A DNA stretch of 64,000 bases, from the NCBI GenBank assembly GCA_045565285.1, contig JBJLFR010000010.1, positions 15,774 to 79,773 of the forward strand, read 5' to 3'. Source of the DNA: CACIIZ01 sp045565285 (lineage in GTDB: Bacteria; Pseudomonadota; Alphaproteobacteria; Rhodobacterales; Rhodobacteraceae). A model generated the notes under the pieces. It was not told the origin of the DNA, did no database searches, and saw only the letters and a program-made list of their open reading frames with translations. Position numbers and translations under genes: made by a program. Each line of letters starts with the position of its first letter. Position 1 is the stretch's first letter. Of the stretch, positions 17,611 through 26,566 are shown piece by piece.

Positions 17611-19620
17611 CTACAAATTTCTACTTTTAATTAAAATTTGAGGATCAGGTAATTTTTTTCTAAAAGCTTTATAGAGTATTTCTGGTTCTTTTAAACCGCC
17701 CTTAGATAATATATTTTTTTCAAAACTTTCTGCCGTTTTTTTATTAAAAATATCACCAGTTTTTTTAAAAGCTGAATATGCATCTTCATCCATCATTTCT
17801 GACCAGATGTAACTATAATATGCCGAGGCATAGCCACCTCCACTAAAAATATGTTGGAATTGAGCTAAATTATGTCTTGGGTATATAGCTTTAGTTAGAC
17901 CAATCTTATTAAGATATGTTTTTTCTAGTTTAATCGGATCACTAATAGGTTTTTCAGAGTGTAATTTTATATCTATAATAGCTGAGGCTAAATATTCTGT
18001 GGTATCAAAACCAGAATTAAAAGTTCTTGATAAAATAACATTTTCCAATAGCTTTGAAGGAATATTTTTTTTGGTTTTATAATGAGATGTAAACTTGTTT
18101 AAAATCTCTTTACTTTCTAACCAATGCTCAAACCACTGACTAGGTAGTTCTACAAAATCTCTTGATACAGAAGTACCTGACAGCATTTCAAAATTAACAT
18201 CAGATAATAATTGATGAAGAGCATGACCAAATTCATGAAATAACGTTTTTGCTTCATCAAAAGTCAAAAGACAAGGCATCCCCTTTAGAGGTTTGCTAAA
18301 ATTACAAACATTAAGAACAATCGGATTTAGTCTTTGTTCATTAATTTTACTTTGACTTTTAAAAGTTGAACACCATGCACCAGATCTTTTTCCTTTGCGT
18401 GAGTAGTAATCACCAATAAATAAACCAATGCGCTCATTATTTTTTAAAACTTCAAAAACTTTACAATCCGGATGATAAGCAGTCATATCCAATTTTCTTA
18501 GTTTTAAATTAAAAAGTTTATCACACGAATAAGAAATAGCTTCGATTAACTTATCTAACTGGAAATATGATTTAACATCATCCTCATTAAATTTGAATTG
18601 TTTTTCACGTTTTTTTTCAGCATAATATCTCCAATCCCAAGGTTTTAAATTACCAGAATACCCATCAGCTTTAAGTAATTTATTTAATTCTTTAATATCT
18701 TTTTTTACTTTTTGCTTAGAGGGACCCCAGATATTAAAAAGAAATTTATGAACATTATCAGGATCTTTGGCCATTTCAGTCTCTAAACGATAATGAGAAA
18801 AAGATTTATAACCTAATAAAAGTGCTAATTTTTGTCTTAAAAGAATAGTTTTTTTTATAATTTCTGGGTTTCCAGAATGAAGACCTCTAGATTTCCAACT
18901 TTTTAAAACTTTTTTTCTTAATTTTCTATTTTCTGAAAATTTTAAAAAAGGAAGTAGTAGTGCCTCAGTTAAATTAATTGCGTAACCTTTTTTACCACTT
19001 ACTATTGCTAAATTTTTTAAATCATTTATTAAAAATTTAGGAAGTCCTATTGTATCTTTCTTTTTTAAAAAAAGAAGCCAATTTTTTTCGTCTTTTATAA
19101 TATTTTGAGAAAAATTTACTCCTAATAAAACTAATTCTTTTACAATTTTTTTATACTCTGTTTTATCCTTATATTTTAAATTTATACCAGAACGCAAAAA
19201 TCCCCTTTTTAAAAGAAATAAAACTCTGTTTTGTTCAATACTGAATTCAGTATTATTTTTACTGATAGGTATTTTATTTATTCTATCATAGAGTTTTTTA
19301 TTTTGATAAATATTAGAATAATGATCAGAAATTATTGGTAATAACTTTTTTCTAATCGCTTCTCTTTCTTTGGTAAGTCCAGTTGCACATAATGAATAGA
19401 ATATAGATAGTATTTCAGAAAGTTTATTTCCTGAATTTAAAAATGGAATTATTGTATTTTTAAAGGTTGGTTTGTTTTTAATAGAACAAATTTTACTGAT
19501 AGTTAATTTTTGTTCATTTGTTAGAAAAGGGATAGCTTGTTCGAAATGAGTATTTTCAATAATATCAAAAGGAGGAATTTTAAAATTATTAGACAATTCT
19601 TTAAGTAATGGATTATTCAT
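17611..19620 (-). CDS. M3-family oligopeptidase (OpdA/Dcp type)
   Basis: 669 residues, the usual size of oligopeptidase A and peptidyl-dipeptidase Dcp. The zinc site is LFHEFGHALHQL near residue 460 (HExxH) with a downstream glutamate in the ELPSQWFEHWLE segment. The C-terminal family block HIFSGGGYASAYYSYIWSEMMDEDAYSAF is also clear. It is cytoplasmic, without signal peptide, and degrades short peptides. It starts 15 bp downstream of the SDR gene on the same strand. OpdA and Dcp cannot be separated with certainty here. Confidence 0.92.
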   Translation of the reverse strand: MNNPLLKELSNNFKIPPFDIIENTHFEQAIPFLTNEQKLTISKICSIKNKPTFKNTIIPFLNSGNKLSEILSIFYSLCATGLTKEREAIRKKLLPIISDHYSNIYQNKKLYDRINKIPISKNNTEFSIEQNRVLFLLKRGFLRSGINLKYKDKTEYKKIVKELVLLGVNFSQNIIKDEKNWLLFLKKKDTIGLPKFLINDLKNLAIVSGKKGYAINLTEALLLPFLKFSENRKLRKKVLKSWKSRGLHSGNPEIIKKTILLRQKLALLLGYKSFSHYRLETEMAKDPDNVHKFLFNIWGPSKQKVKKDIKELNKLLKADGYSGNLKPWDWRYYAEKKREKQFKFNEDDVKSYFQLDKLIEAISYSCDKLFNLKLRKLDMTAYHPDCKVFEVLKNNERIGLFIGDYYSRKGKRSGAWCSTFKSQSKINEQRLNPIVLNVCNFSKPLKGMPCLLTFDEAKTLFHEFGHALHQLLSDVNFEMLSGTSVSRDFVELPSQWFEHWLESKEILNKFTSHYKTKKNIPSKLLENVILSRTFNSGFDTTEYLASAIIDIKLHSEKPISDPIKLEKTYLNKIGLTKAIYPRHNLAQFQHIFSGGGYASAYYSYIWSEMMDEDAYSAFKKTGDIFNKKTAESFEKNILSKGGLKEPEILYKAFRKKLPDPQILIKSRNL

Positions 19621-19635
19621 ATCAGGAACTCTTAA

Positions 19636-20352
19636 TTAAGGGTAAACTTCTAAAGCATTGAAATCAAAACATTTTCCAGAGTCTTTTGAGCTTAAATCCT
19701 CTAATACTTTAGTTATTTTTAAAGCAGAATATTCTCCCGTAAATAATTTTTCATTAGACACATTTTTTTGAAATGGTTTTGACAGTTTACTATCAACAGT
19801 TCCTGGATGTAACCCAACAATAATACTTTTCTTATACTTCCTTCCAAGTTCTATACTAAAATTTTTAATAATCATATTTAGTGCTGATTTTGAAGCTCTA
19901 TAGCTATGCCAACCACCTATTTTATTATCTGATATACTACCCACGCGAGCTGAAAACGCAGCTAAAATTGTTTTTTTTTCTCGTGATATTGTATTGGAAA
20001 AATGTTTAAAGATTAATGCTGGAGCTATAGCATTAATGTTAAATAATGTTTGAAATTTTTCAAAGGATATTTCTCTAATTGATTTTTCTGGAAAAAAAAG
20101 ATCATTATGTAATAGTCCTGTTGCTATGATTAAGATATCAATTGTTTTTTCATTAAAATATTTTGTTACTATATTTTCAATTGATACCTCATCTAAAATA
20201 TTTATGTGATCCATAGTTAAATTTGAAACATGTTTATTTTTATACCCACGTGAAAATGCGTAAACATGATTTTCAAAATTTTCCTTATAAATATTTACAA
20301 GGGCAGTACCAATTGTACCTGAAGCACCAATAATAACAACATTTCTTGACAT
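19636..20352 (-). CDS. Short-chain dehydrogenase/reductase (C-factor-like)
   Basis: 238 residues of the SDR superfamily. NAD(P)-binding motif IIGASGTIGTALV at the N-terminus, a Ser in AAFSARVGS, and the catalytic YRASKSALNM pair. The next block IVGLHPGTVDSKLSKPF is typical of the C-factor / CsgA-like subgroup. Substrate not predictable. It lies just upstream of the M3 peptidase on the same strand and diverges from the rhodanese gene across 101 bp. Confidence 0.87.
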   Translation of the reverse strand: MSRNVVIIGASGTIGTALVNIYKENFENHVYAFSRGYKNKHVSNLTMDHINILDEVSIENIVTKYFNEKTIDILIIATGLLHNDLFFPEKSIREISFEKFQTLFNINAIAPALIFKHFSNTISREKKTILAAFSARVGSISDNKIGGWHSYRASKSALNMIIKNFSIELGRKYKKSIIVGLHPGTVDSKLSKPFQKNVSNEKLFTGEYSALKITKVLEDLSSKDSGKCFDFNALEVYP

Positions 20353-20453
20353 TTACTAAATCCAGAAAAAATTTAAAATACGATAATCATAGACTTATAG
20401 ATATATATATTTAAAATAATCAATTTCAATTTTAAAATATAGAGGATTTTTTA

Positions 20454-20837
20454 ATGAAAAGTTTTATTGATTTATTAGATGAAGCAAATGCAAAAATAAA
20501 AACTATAACGGTTGAAGAACTCAAAAAAATAATGAACGAGGCTCAGGTCTTAATAGTTGATGTTCAATCAAAAGATGTTGTTGATAAATCAGGAATGATC
20601 CCAAAAGCAATTCATGCAAATAGGGGATTCCTTGAGTTTTATGCTGATCAAAGAGAAGATAATCCCTTTAAAAAAAAGGAAATGAATAATAATAAAAAAA
20701 TTATAGTTTATTGTGGGGCAGGTGGCCAAGGTGCACTAGCTACCAAAACCCTACAAGATATGGGATTTAAAGATGTAAGTAATCTGGAAGGTGGATCAGA
20801 TGCTTGGGTAAAAGCCGGCAATATTTTGACCAAGTAA
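20454..20837 (+). CDS. Rhodanese-domain protein
   Basis: 127 residues, a single rhodanese domain. The active-site loop YCGAGGQGA has the persulfide cysteine C87, and the following GFKDVSNLEGGSDAW is the conserved C-terminal element. The strand ILIVDVQSKDV matches the N-terminal D-V/R element. It is likely to carry sulfane sulfur in the cytosol. Preceded by AGGA nine bases before the ATG. Convergent with the VOC gene (8 bp). Confidence 0.88.
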   Translation: MKSFIDLLDEANAKIKTITVEELKKIMNEAQVLIVDVQSKDVVDKSGMIPKAIHANRGFLEFYADQREDNPFKKKEMNNNKKIIVYCGAGGQGALATKTLQDMGFKDVSNLEGGSDAWVKAGNILTK

Positions 20838-20845
20838 TAATTGAT

Positions 20846-21397
20846 TTATATATTTTTATTATTCCATACAAGAGCTTTTATTGCGGATGCAACATCTGTA
20901 TCTTCAATACTTTGTGCTCCCCTATTAATTCTTAATTTGTGGGCTTTTTCTAGAACTTGACAATGTGTGTATCCAAATGGAGGATCAAATTTATAACTAG
21001 CTAATTCAATTAACAAACCTAATGGCTCATGAAAATAAATGGAATCCATAAATCCTCTGTCTTTTATTCCCGTATTGGGATATTTTTTATTTTTTAACCT
21101 TTCTTCGGCAATTCTTATAACACTTTGACTAACCCAAAATGCAATATGGTGAACTGATCCTTGATAAGGATCTATTTTTTTTTTATTTGGTTTTTTACCT
21201 TCATTAGTAAAAACTGTTATTGTTCTACCGTCTCCACAATCAAAATATAAATGATTTATTGATAAATCATCTAAATTAGGTTGTTCAAATATTAATTTCA
21301 TGCCTAGAATTTCTTGCCAAAAATTAATGGAAGTCTTACTATCTGCACCATTAAGAGTTATATGATGAATACCTTGTGTTTGTAACAGTACTGACAT
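20846..21397 (-). CDS. VOC-family (glyoxalase/dioxygenase-like) protein
   Basis: 183 residues with the vicinal-oxygen-chelate fold. The N-terminal strand GIHHITLNGADSKTSINFWQEILGMKLIF supplies the first His; GSVHHIAFWV gives a second and IYFHEPLGLLIELASY contains the third metal ligand (Glu). That gives the full metal set of ring-cleaving dioxygenase or glyoxalase-like members. The C-terminus (about 150-183) is extra to a standard two-module domain. Substrate unknown. Diverges from the pterin dehydratase gene. Confidence 0.83.
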   Translation of the reverse strand: MSVLLQTQGIHHITLNGADSKTSINFWQEILGMKLIFEQPNLDDLSINHLYFDCGDGRTITVFTNEGKKPNKKKIDPYQGSVHHIAFWVSQSVIRIAEERLKNKKYPNTGIKDRGFMDSIYFHEPLGLLIELASYKFDPPFGYTHCQVLEKAHKLRINRGAQSIEDTDVASAIKALVWNNKNI

Positions 21398-21513
21398 AAG
21401 TAAAAATTTAATAATATAAATAGTTGAATAGACATTCTAATATACCTTATATAAATATTAATAAAATTAATTAAAAGAGTATAATTTGAATAAAACTGAA
21501 GGTTATAATTTTA

Positions 21514-21864
21514 ATGGTTGATTACTCAAATAAAGTATGTGAAGCATGTTCTGCAGATGCACCAAAAGCAACACAATCAGAAATTGAGGATTTTTTAAAA
21601 AATAATAGGGAATGGTATTTAGCAAGTGATATAGACTTCCCTCAATTGAGAAGAGAGTTTAAATTCAATAATTTTTTAAATGCTCAAAAATTTACAAACA
21701 TAATTGGGGATTTAGCAGAAGAAGAGGGACATCATCCAAGTATTTTATTGGAATATGGTAAAGTAACAATTAGCTGGTGGAGCCATAAGATACAATCTCT
21801 TCATGTTAATGACTTTATTTTATCTTCTAAAACTGAATATATTTATAATTCTAAATTTAAATAA
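21514..21864 (+). CDS. phhB: 4a-hydroxytetrahydrobiopterin dehydratase
   Basis: 116 residues, normal for pterin carbinolamine dehydratase. The signature is complete: EEGHHPSILLEYGKVTISWWSH, with the two adjacent histidines and a later SWWSH, then VNDFILSSKTEY with the conserved Asp. It recycles the pterin product of aromatic amino-acid hydroxylases, or can act in pterin metabolism; no such hydroxylase lies in the window. The DUF2237 gene follows after 18 bp. Confidence 0.92.
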   Translation: MVDYSNKVCEACSADAPKATQSEIEDFLKNNREWYLASDIDFPQLRREFKFNNFLNAQKFTNIIGDLAEEEGHHPSILLEYGKVTISWWSHKIQSLHVNDFILSSKTEYIYNSKFK

Positions 21865-21882
21865 TTTTTTTATGATGATATA

Positions 21883-22251
21883 ATGAAACAAAAAAATGTT
21901 TTAGGAACTGATTTAGAAGTATGTAACGAGAATCCAATGACTGGTTTTTTTAGAGATGGTTGTTGCAACACCAATCAAATGGATGCTGGAAGCCATACAG
22001 TTTGTGTAATATTAACAAAAGAATTTTTAGAATTCTCGAAATCTAAAGGAAATGATTTATCAACTCCTAGGCCAGAATTTGATTTTCCCGGTCTTAGTCC
22101 TGGCGATGGTTGGTGTTTATGCGCTGCAAGATGGTTAGAAGCCGAAAATGAAGGTTGTGCACCAAGAGTAAAATTATTATCCACTAATGAAAAGGCATTA
22201 GAAATTATTAAATTTGAAAAATTAAAATCATATCAAATTGATTTAAATTAA
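21883..22251 (+). CDS. DUF2237 family protein
   Basis: 122 residues that match DUF2237 along the whole length: NPMTGFFRDGCC with paired cysteines, DAGSHTVC, TKEFLEFSKSKGNDLSTPRPEF, and the C-terminal GLSPGDGWCLCAARWLEA. The family is small, Cys-rich and of unknown function, found widely in proteobacteria. It follows the pterin dehydratase with 18 bp between and likely shares its promoter. Confidence 0.9.
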   Translation: MKQKNVLGTDLEVCNENPMTGFFRDGCCNTNQMDAGSHTVCVILTKEFLEFSKSKGNDLSTPRPEFDFPGLSPGDGWCLCAARWLEAENEGCAPRVKLLSTNEKALEIIKFEKLKSYQIDLN

Positions 22252-22296
22252 ATAAAAAAAAATTTTAAAATTTTTAAAATTTTTAAAGGTTCATTT

Positions 22297-23169
22297 ATGT
22301 ATTATTCAAATAATGATGATAAAGTACCTTTGGGTATTGTAACTTGTATTATAGAAATTCTAACTTTAACTGCCATAGCCACTATAGTTAAATTTGTTTC
22401 TCCAAATATATCAGTTATTACTATATTATTTTTTAGATATATTTTTTGTTTACCATTACTTTTAATCGTAGGTTTATCACAGAGAGGCAAAAAATTTTTG
22501 CAAATAAATAAAAAGAAAACCCTAATTGCAAGAATAATTATTGGAATAACTGGACTTACATCATATTTCATTGCAATTTCACTAATTGGAATTGGTAAAA
22601 CTATAGCTCTTGGACAACTAATGACTATCTTCATTACAATTTTAGCTCCTTTTATGCTTTCTGAAAGAGTAGAAATGAAACGTTGGTTTGCTGTAGTATT
22701 TGGTTTGATAGGTTCAATAATAATAATAAACCCCGAAAAATCAGGCTGGTTCAATTTTGGAATTTTTTGGGGTTTAAATTCTGCATTTTTTGCAGCTTTA
22801 TTAAATATTTATCTTCGTAAGCTTGGAAATTCTGATAAACCCATCAGCACTGCTTTATGGTATAATATATCTGGAGCATTAATATTCACGTTAGTTTTTA
22901 CTATTTCAAAAGAGGAATTACCACACAATTTCAATACTTGGTTAATTTTAATTTCTTGTGGTATATTATCTAGTATTCAACAATTTTTATTAGCTTTTAG
23001 TAGATCTTTAGCACCTGCAATTATTTTGGCACCTTTCCAATATTTATCAATTCCATTTGCATTTTTTGTAGGAATATATTTTTTTAATGAAGATCTAGGA
23101 TTAAATTTTATTATGGGGACTATAATTATTATCTCAGCTACTTTTTACTTAAGTATAAAAAAAATATAA
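22297..23169 (+). CDS. EamA/DMT-family permease
   Basis: 290 residues with ten hydrophobic spans in two EamA repeats. The first half contains ERVEMKRWFAVVFGLIGSIIIINPEKS, a common turn in this family, and the second half PFQYLSIPFAFFVGIYFFNEDL. Preceded by AAAGG seven bases before the ATG, embedded in a repeated ATTTTTAAA tract (22260-22287). The ArgO-like gene starts 11 bp after its stop, so these exporters are probably co-transcribed. Substrate unknown. Confidence 0.87.
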   Translation: MYYSNNDDKVPLGIVTCIIEILTLTAIATIVKFVSPNISVITILFFRYIFCLPLLLIVGLSQRGKKFLQINKKKTLIARIIIGITGLTSYFIAISLIGIGKTIALGQLMTIFITILAPFMLSERVEMKRWFAVVFGLIGSIIIINPEKSGWFNFGIFWGLNSAFFAALLNIYLRKLGNSDKPISTALWYNISGALIFTLVFTISKEELPHNFNTWLILISCGILSSIQQFLLAFSRSLAPAIILAPFQYLSIPFAFFVGIYFFNEDLGLNFIMGTIIIISATFYLSIKKI

Positions 23170-23180
23170 ATTAATCTGAA

Positions 23181-23813
23181 TTGTTTTTATTTTTTTCATA
23201 TTTTCAAGGTCTATTACTTGGTTTATCACTAATAATAGCAATCGGAGCACAAAATCTATTTGTTTTTAACCAAGGTCTAATTGGCAAACATATTTTTTTA
23301 GTTTGTTTATTTTGTTCTATTTCAGATACATTTCTGATTTTAATAGGATATTTAGGTATTTATATAATAATAAATGATAATATTTTTTTACAAAATCTAA
23401 TTATATTTCTTGGTTTTATATGGTTATTAATTTATGGAATACTTAAAATAAGATATGGATTATTAATTGATAAAAATAATTTTAATATTTATTTCACAGA
23501 AATTTCTAATAGAAGTTTAACTAAAACCTTGTTTGCACTAGCTGGGATAACTTGGTTTAATCCACATGTGTATTTGGATACTGTTTTTTTAATAGGAAGT
23601 ATTTCTAATTCAATTGAACAACAAAAACAAATTCCCTTTTTAATAGGTTGTATGAGTTCGAGTTTTTTATTCTTCTTTTTGATAGGGTATTTGGGATTTA
23701 AAATTGGACCATTAATAAAAACTCCAATCATGTGGAAAAAAATAAATATTTTATTTGGAATTATAATGATAATTTTAGCTTTTTATATTATTTTTAAATA
23801 TTTCATTAATTAA
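23181..23813 (+). CDS. ArgO-like (LysE family) amino-acid exporter
   Basis: 210 residues with five to six hydrophobic spans of the LysE superfamily. The N-terminus GLLLGLSLIIAIGAQNLFVFNQGL, followed by SDTFLI, is the typical ArgO/YggA block, and TWFNPHVYLDTVFLIG in the middle is characteristic. It would export arginine or lysine. It starts with TTG at 23181. Convergent with the ceramidase-like gene (4 bp gap). Confidence 0.85.
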   Translation: MFLFFSYFQGLLLGLSLIIAIGAQNLFVFNQGLIGKHIFLVCLFCSISDTFLILIGYLGIYIIINDNIFLQNLIIFLGFIWLLIYGILKIRYGLLIDKNNFNIYFTEISNRSLTKTLFALAGITWFNPHVYLDTVFLIGSISNSIEQQKQIPFLIGCMSSSFLFFFLIGYLGFKIGPLIKTPIMWKKINILFGIIMIILAFYIIFKYFIN

Positions 23814-23817
23814 TAAT

Positions 23818-24480
23818 TCATTTATTAAATAACATATCTTGTTTAGCTTTATTTTTATAAATTATAAAAATAGAAAGTCCGAGGACACAAGTATTTAATA
23901 TATGCCAAATGAAATGTGTGCCTATAGGAAAAAGAAAACATAAATCTTGATCTATAGTTCTAAAAAATATGGAAATAGATAAAATTATAGAACAAATAAA
24001 TAAATTTTTACTAATAAAAAAATTAATTGTTCTTAAGTAAATTGAATATCCTAAAAACAAAAAAATGTAAGAAAAATAAAATGCCGAACCATTCATGTAT
24101 CCAAAGAAGAATTGAATAGTTGATATTACAAAAAAACTAAATGGAATAAATGCGATTGTTCCCAATATTGATAATAATCTAGAAAGATTTAAAAATCTAA
24201 TATTTGCTCCATATAAGTAAGTAAAACCAAATATTAAAATAGAAATAGTATCTAAAATAGCCCCTAAGATATTAGCATAAGTATGGAAAATGAAAGAACA
24301 AATACCAATTAATATTAATTCAATTGAAAGAAATTGACATAATTTATCTTTAAATGTTTTTGTTAAAAAAATTAGCCCTGCGATAATATAACAAAAATTA
24401 GTAATTGAGTTAATTGGCTCACCAAAAAAAAACTCCGAGTTTCTTTCACAGTAAATATTTATTGTTTGAAAAAAGTCCAT
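23818..24480 (-). CDS. Ceramidase-family (CREST) membrane hydrolase-like protein
   Basis: 220 residues with about seven hydrophobic spans. Family landmarks are visible: YCERNSEFFFGEPINSITNFCYI at the N-terminus, FHTYANILGAILDTISIL in the middle, and DQDLCFLFPIGTHFIWHILNT near the C-terminus. The H and D residues of these blocks are the metal and catalytic residues in alkaline ceramidase and related CREST-superfamily enzymes. In bacteria the substrate is not established; an amide bond in a membrane lipid is likely. Confidence 0.82.
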   Translation of the reverse strand: MDFFQTINIYCERNSEFFFGEPINSITNFCYIIAGLIFLTKTFKDKLCQFLSIELILIGICSFIFHTYANILGAILDTISILIFGFTYLYGANIRFLNLSRLLSILGTIAFIPFSFFVISTIQFFFGYMNGSAFYFSYIFLFLGYSIYLRTINFFISKNLFICSIILSISIFFRTIDQDLCFLFPIGTHFIWHILNTCVLGLSIFIIYKNKAKQDMLFNK

Positions 24481-24582
24481 TTTATGGTTTATAAGAGATT
24501 TATAGTAAATTAATAAATATTCTCTATCTTGAAAAGATAAAATTAGAAATTAATTTATTACTTATCAACATGAGATAGTTTA

Positions 24583-24993
24583 ATGGATTTTGAATTCTTA
24601 ATAAAAACGACTGAGAGACTTCTGTTAATTTCAATTGCAATTGCCACTGTGTGTGCAACAGCTATTGAAATTTCAACATTAGTAATAGATAGAGAAGTAG
24701 AGCTTGCTGATTTGTTATTATTATTTATTTATACCGAAGTACTTGGGATGGTAGGTGTTTTTTATCGTAGTGGAAGCATCCCAATAACTTTACCTCTTTT
24801 TATTGCAATTACAGCATTAAGTAGAATGATTATTTTACAAGGTAAGGGTTCTGATCCTCAAAACTTATTATACGAAGCAGGAGCTATATTAATGTTAGCT
24901 ATAGCAGTATTAATTATTAGACAAAGTTCAATTTCTTCATTTGCATCAACAAAAGTTTCTAAAGATAATAATAATGAGAATTACGGAAAATAA
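24583..24993 (+). CDS. PsiE-family membrane protein
   Basis: 136 residues with four hydrophobic segments. The block EVELADLLLLFIYTEVLGMVGVFYRSGSIPITLPLFIAITALSR is characteristic of the phosphate-starvation-inducible PsiE family. The role of PsiE is not well understood; a link to phosphate limitation is known from E. coli only. No pho box was recognised upstream. It diverges from the ceramidase gene and converges on a small secreted protein (5 bp). Confidence 0.88.
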   Translation: MDFEFLIKTTERLLLISIAIATVCATAIEISTLVIDREVELADLLLLFIYTEVLGMVGVFYRSGSIPITLPLFIAITALSRMIILQGKGSDPQNLLYEAGAILMLAIAVLIIRQSSISSFASTKVSKDNNNENYGK

Positions 24994-24998
24994 AAATT

Positions 24999-25376
24999 TT
25001 ACTCAAATTTTTTGATTTCACAAAAAGCACTCATCGACTTAACTCCTACGCCATCAAGTCTTGATACATATAAATATTTACTATCTAGAATTAATCTATT
25101 AATGCCATCTGATGCTAGCCAATTATATTCGCTATCTTTCCTTAAAAATTCTAAATTGGAGGCTCCATAAAAATATCTATCAGTTAGTATTACAGATTCT
25201 TCTTTTACAATTACTTCAAACGTAAAAGTATCAAATTTTGTTATAACAGTTCTTAAAACCTGTATATGATTTAAAATATTACAAGAAAAAGTAGTGGATA
25301 CTGGATGTTCATCAGCTATTGTAAATTTAGAAATCAAGACAAAAAGGGGGATAAAAAAAATATTTAATTTAAACAT
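24999..25376 (-). CDS. Small exported hypothetical protein
   Basis: 125 residues starting with a clear signal peptide (FKLNIFFIPLFVLISKF, cleavage near IADE). The mature part is beta-rich with two cysteines (about residues 28 and 119), probably disulfide-bonded in the periplasm. I do not recognise a family. It overlaps nothing, and ends 5 bp from the convergent PsiE gene. Confidence 0.7.
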   Translation of the reverse strand: MFKLNIFFIPLFVLISKFTIADEHPVSTTFSCNILNHIQVLRTVITKFDTFTFEVIVKEESVILTDRYFYGASNLEFLRKDSEYNWLASDGINRLILDSKYLYVSRLDGVGVKSMSAFCEIKKFE

Positions 25377-25480
25377 AACTCATATATTATTTTTTCAATT
25401 TAAAAGACAAGTATATAACGACTTAATTTATCAATTAAATAGTAATTTTATATGAATAATTTATTTTGTAATTGGAAAAA

Positions 25481-26365
25481 ATGGAAAAAAAAACCAAAAT
25501 TGATACATTTGGTGCAATTGCATTAATCTCTTTTTCTTTATTACTTGGCATAAATCATGTTGTAATAAAAATTGTAAACTTAGGCTTAAATCCAATATTT
25601 TTTGCTGGAATTAGATCTTTTATTGCATTTTTCTTTATAGTTTTATGGATGAAATTGATGAAAAAACCTATTGTTTTTCATAGAGAAAATCTAGTTATAA
25701 GTTTATTAGCTGGGTTAATTTTTGCATTAGAGTTTTTATTCTTATTTTTAGCATTAGATTTCACAAGTATTTCCAGAAATTCTATAATTTACTACTCAAT
25801 GCCATTATGGCTTACCATTTTACTTTATTTAATAAAAAATAATGAAAAAATATCAATTATAAATTTAGCAGGACTAATTTTAGCTTTTTTAGGTGTTATA
25901 ATATCGATCACTAATTCTAATACAAATTTAATTTTTAATTATGCATATTTAATAGGAGATCTTTTAGCATTTTTAGCAGCATTATTTTGGGCATTACTTA
26001 TTATAATTGCTAAAAGTTCAAATTTTAGCAAAGAAACACCAGAAATGCAGCTACTATGGATGGTCATGGTTTCAGGACCAATTTTGACCATTTTTTCATT
26101 TTTTGTTGAAGATCCCATTCGTGATTTTCAAGTAATTCATATTTGGGGTGTTCTTTTTCAATCTATTATTGTTGTAGCTGGGGGATTTTTATTTTGGTTA
26201 TGGTTATTATCAAAATACCCTGCTTCAGGTGTGGCAAGTTTTTCCTTTTTAACACCAATATTTACAATTTTCTTTGGATGGATAATTTTAAGTGAAATCA
26301 TGACCACTAATTTTTTAGTTGCTGCTTTTTTTGTTATTATAGGGCTAATTTTAATTAATAGATAA
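25481..26365 (+). CDS. EamA/DMT-family permease
   Basis: 294 residues from the ATG at 25481; a TTG three codons upstream is an alternative. Ten hydrophobic spans in two EamA repeats. The second repeat ends SFLTPIFTIFFGWIILSE, the usual end of this family, and the first half has FTSISRNSIIYYSMPLW. It is a third DMT permease within 10 kb. Substrate unknown. Convergent with a small lipoprotein-like frame 15 bp away. Confidence 0.87.
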   Translation: MEKKTKIDTFGAIALISFSLLLGINHVVIKIVNLGLNPIFFAGIRSFIAFFFIVLWMKLMKKPIVFHRENLVISLLAGLIFALEFLFLFLALDFTSISRNSIIYYSMPLWLTILLYLIKNNEKISIINLAGLILAFLGVIISITNSNTNLIFNYAYLIGDLLAFLAALFWALLIIIAKSSNFSKETPEMQLLWMVMVSGPILTIFSFFVEDPIRDFQVIHIWGVLFQSIIVVAGGFLFWLWLLSKYPASGVASFSFLTPIFTIFFGWIILSEIMTTNFLVAAFFVIIGLILINR

Positions 26366-26380
26366 GAATTTTAGAAGAAA

Positions 26381-26527
26381 TTAATAATTTTTATCTACTG
26401 TTTTCGAACATAAATAAGGATTTGTTTCCAAACTACTACATATAATCATAGCTGCATCATTTCTAATTTTGCTACATCCAAAATTCAATAAGGTTATCAA
26501 AATTATAATTATAATTTTTTTCTTCAT
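26381..26527 (-). CDS. Very small putative lipoprotein
   Basis: A 48-codon frame on the minus strand, ATG at 26525-26527, with AAAGG nine bases before it. The peptide is MKKK followed by Ile/Leu repeats and a cysteine at position 18 after a Gly (LLNFGC), then a polar tail of 30 residues with two more cysteines. This is the form of a small lipoprotein; the residues at -2 and -3 (Phe, Asn) do not fit the lipobox ideally. It sits downstream of the NHL protein gene's stop by 39 bp on the same strand. Confidence 0.5.
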   Translation of the reverse strand: MKKKIIIIILITLLNFGCSKIRNDAAMIICSSLETNPYLCSKTVDKNY

Positions 26528-26566
26528 TATATTGCCTTTTGGTTAAGTTATAACCAATTTTTAAAT

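Noticed and set aside
22260..22287. Repeated ATTTTTAAA tract as a possible terminator after DUF2237
   Set aside because: It is palindromic A/T without a stable G/C stem, and the AAAGG at its end works as the ribosome site of the next gene.
22302..22754. 150-codon minus-strand frame opposite the second DMT permease
   Set aside because: Antisense to a clear EamA permease; the sequence has only the reverse-complement composition of membrane segments.
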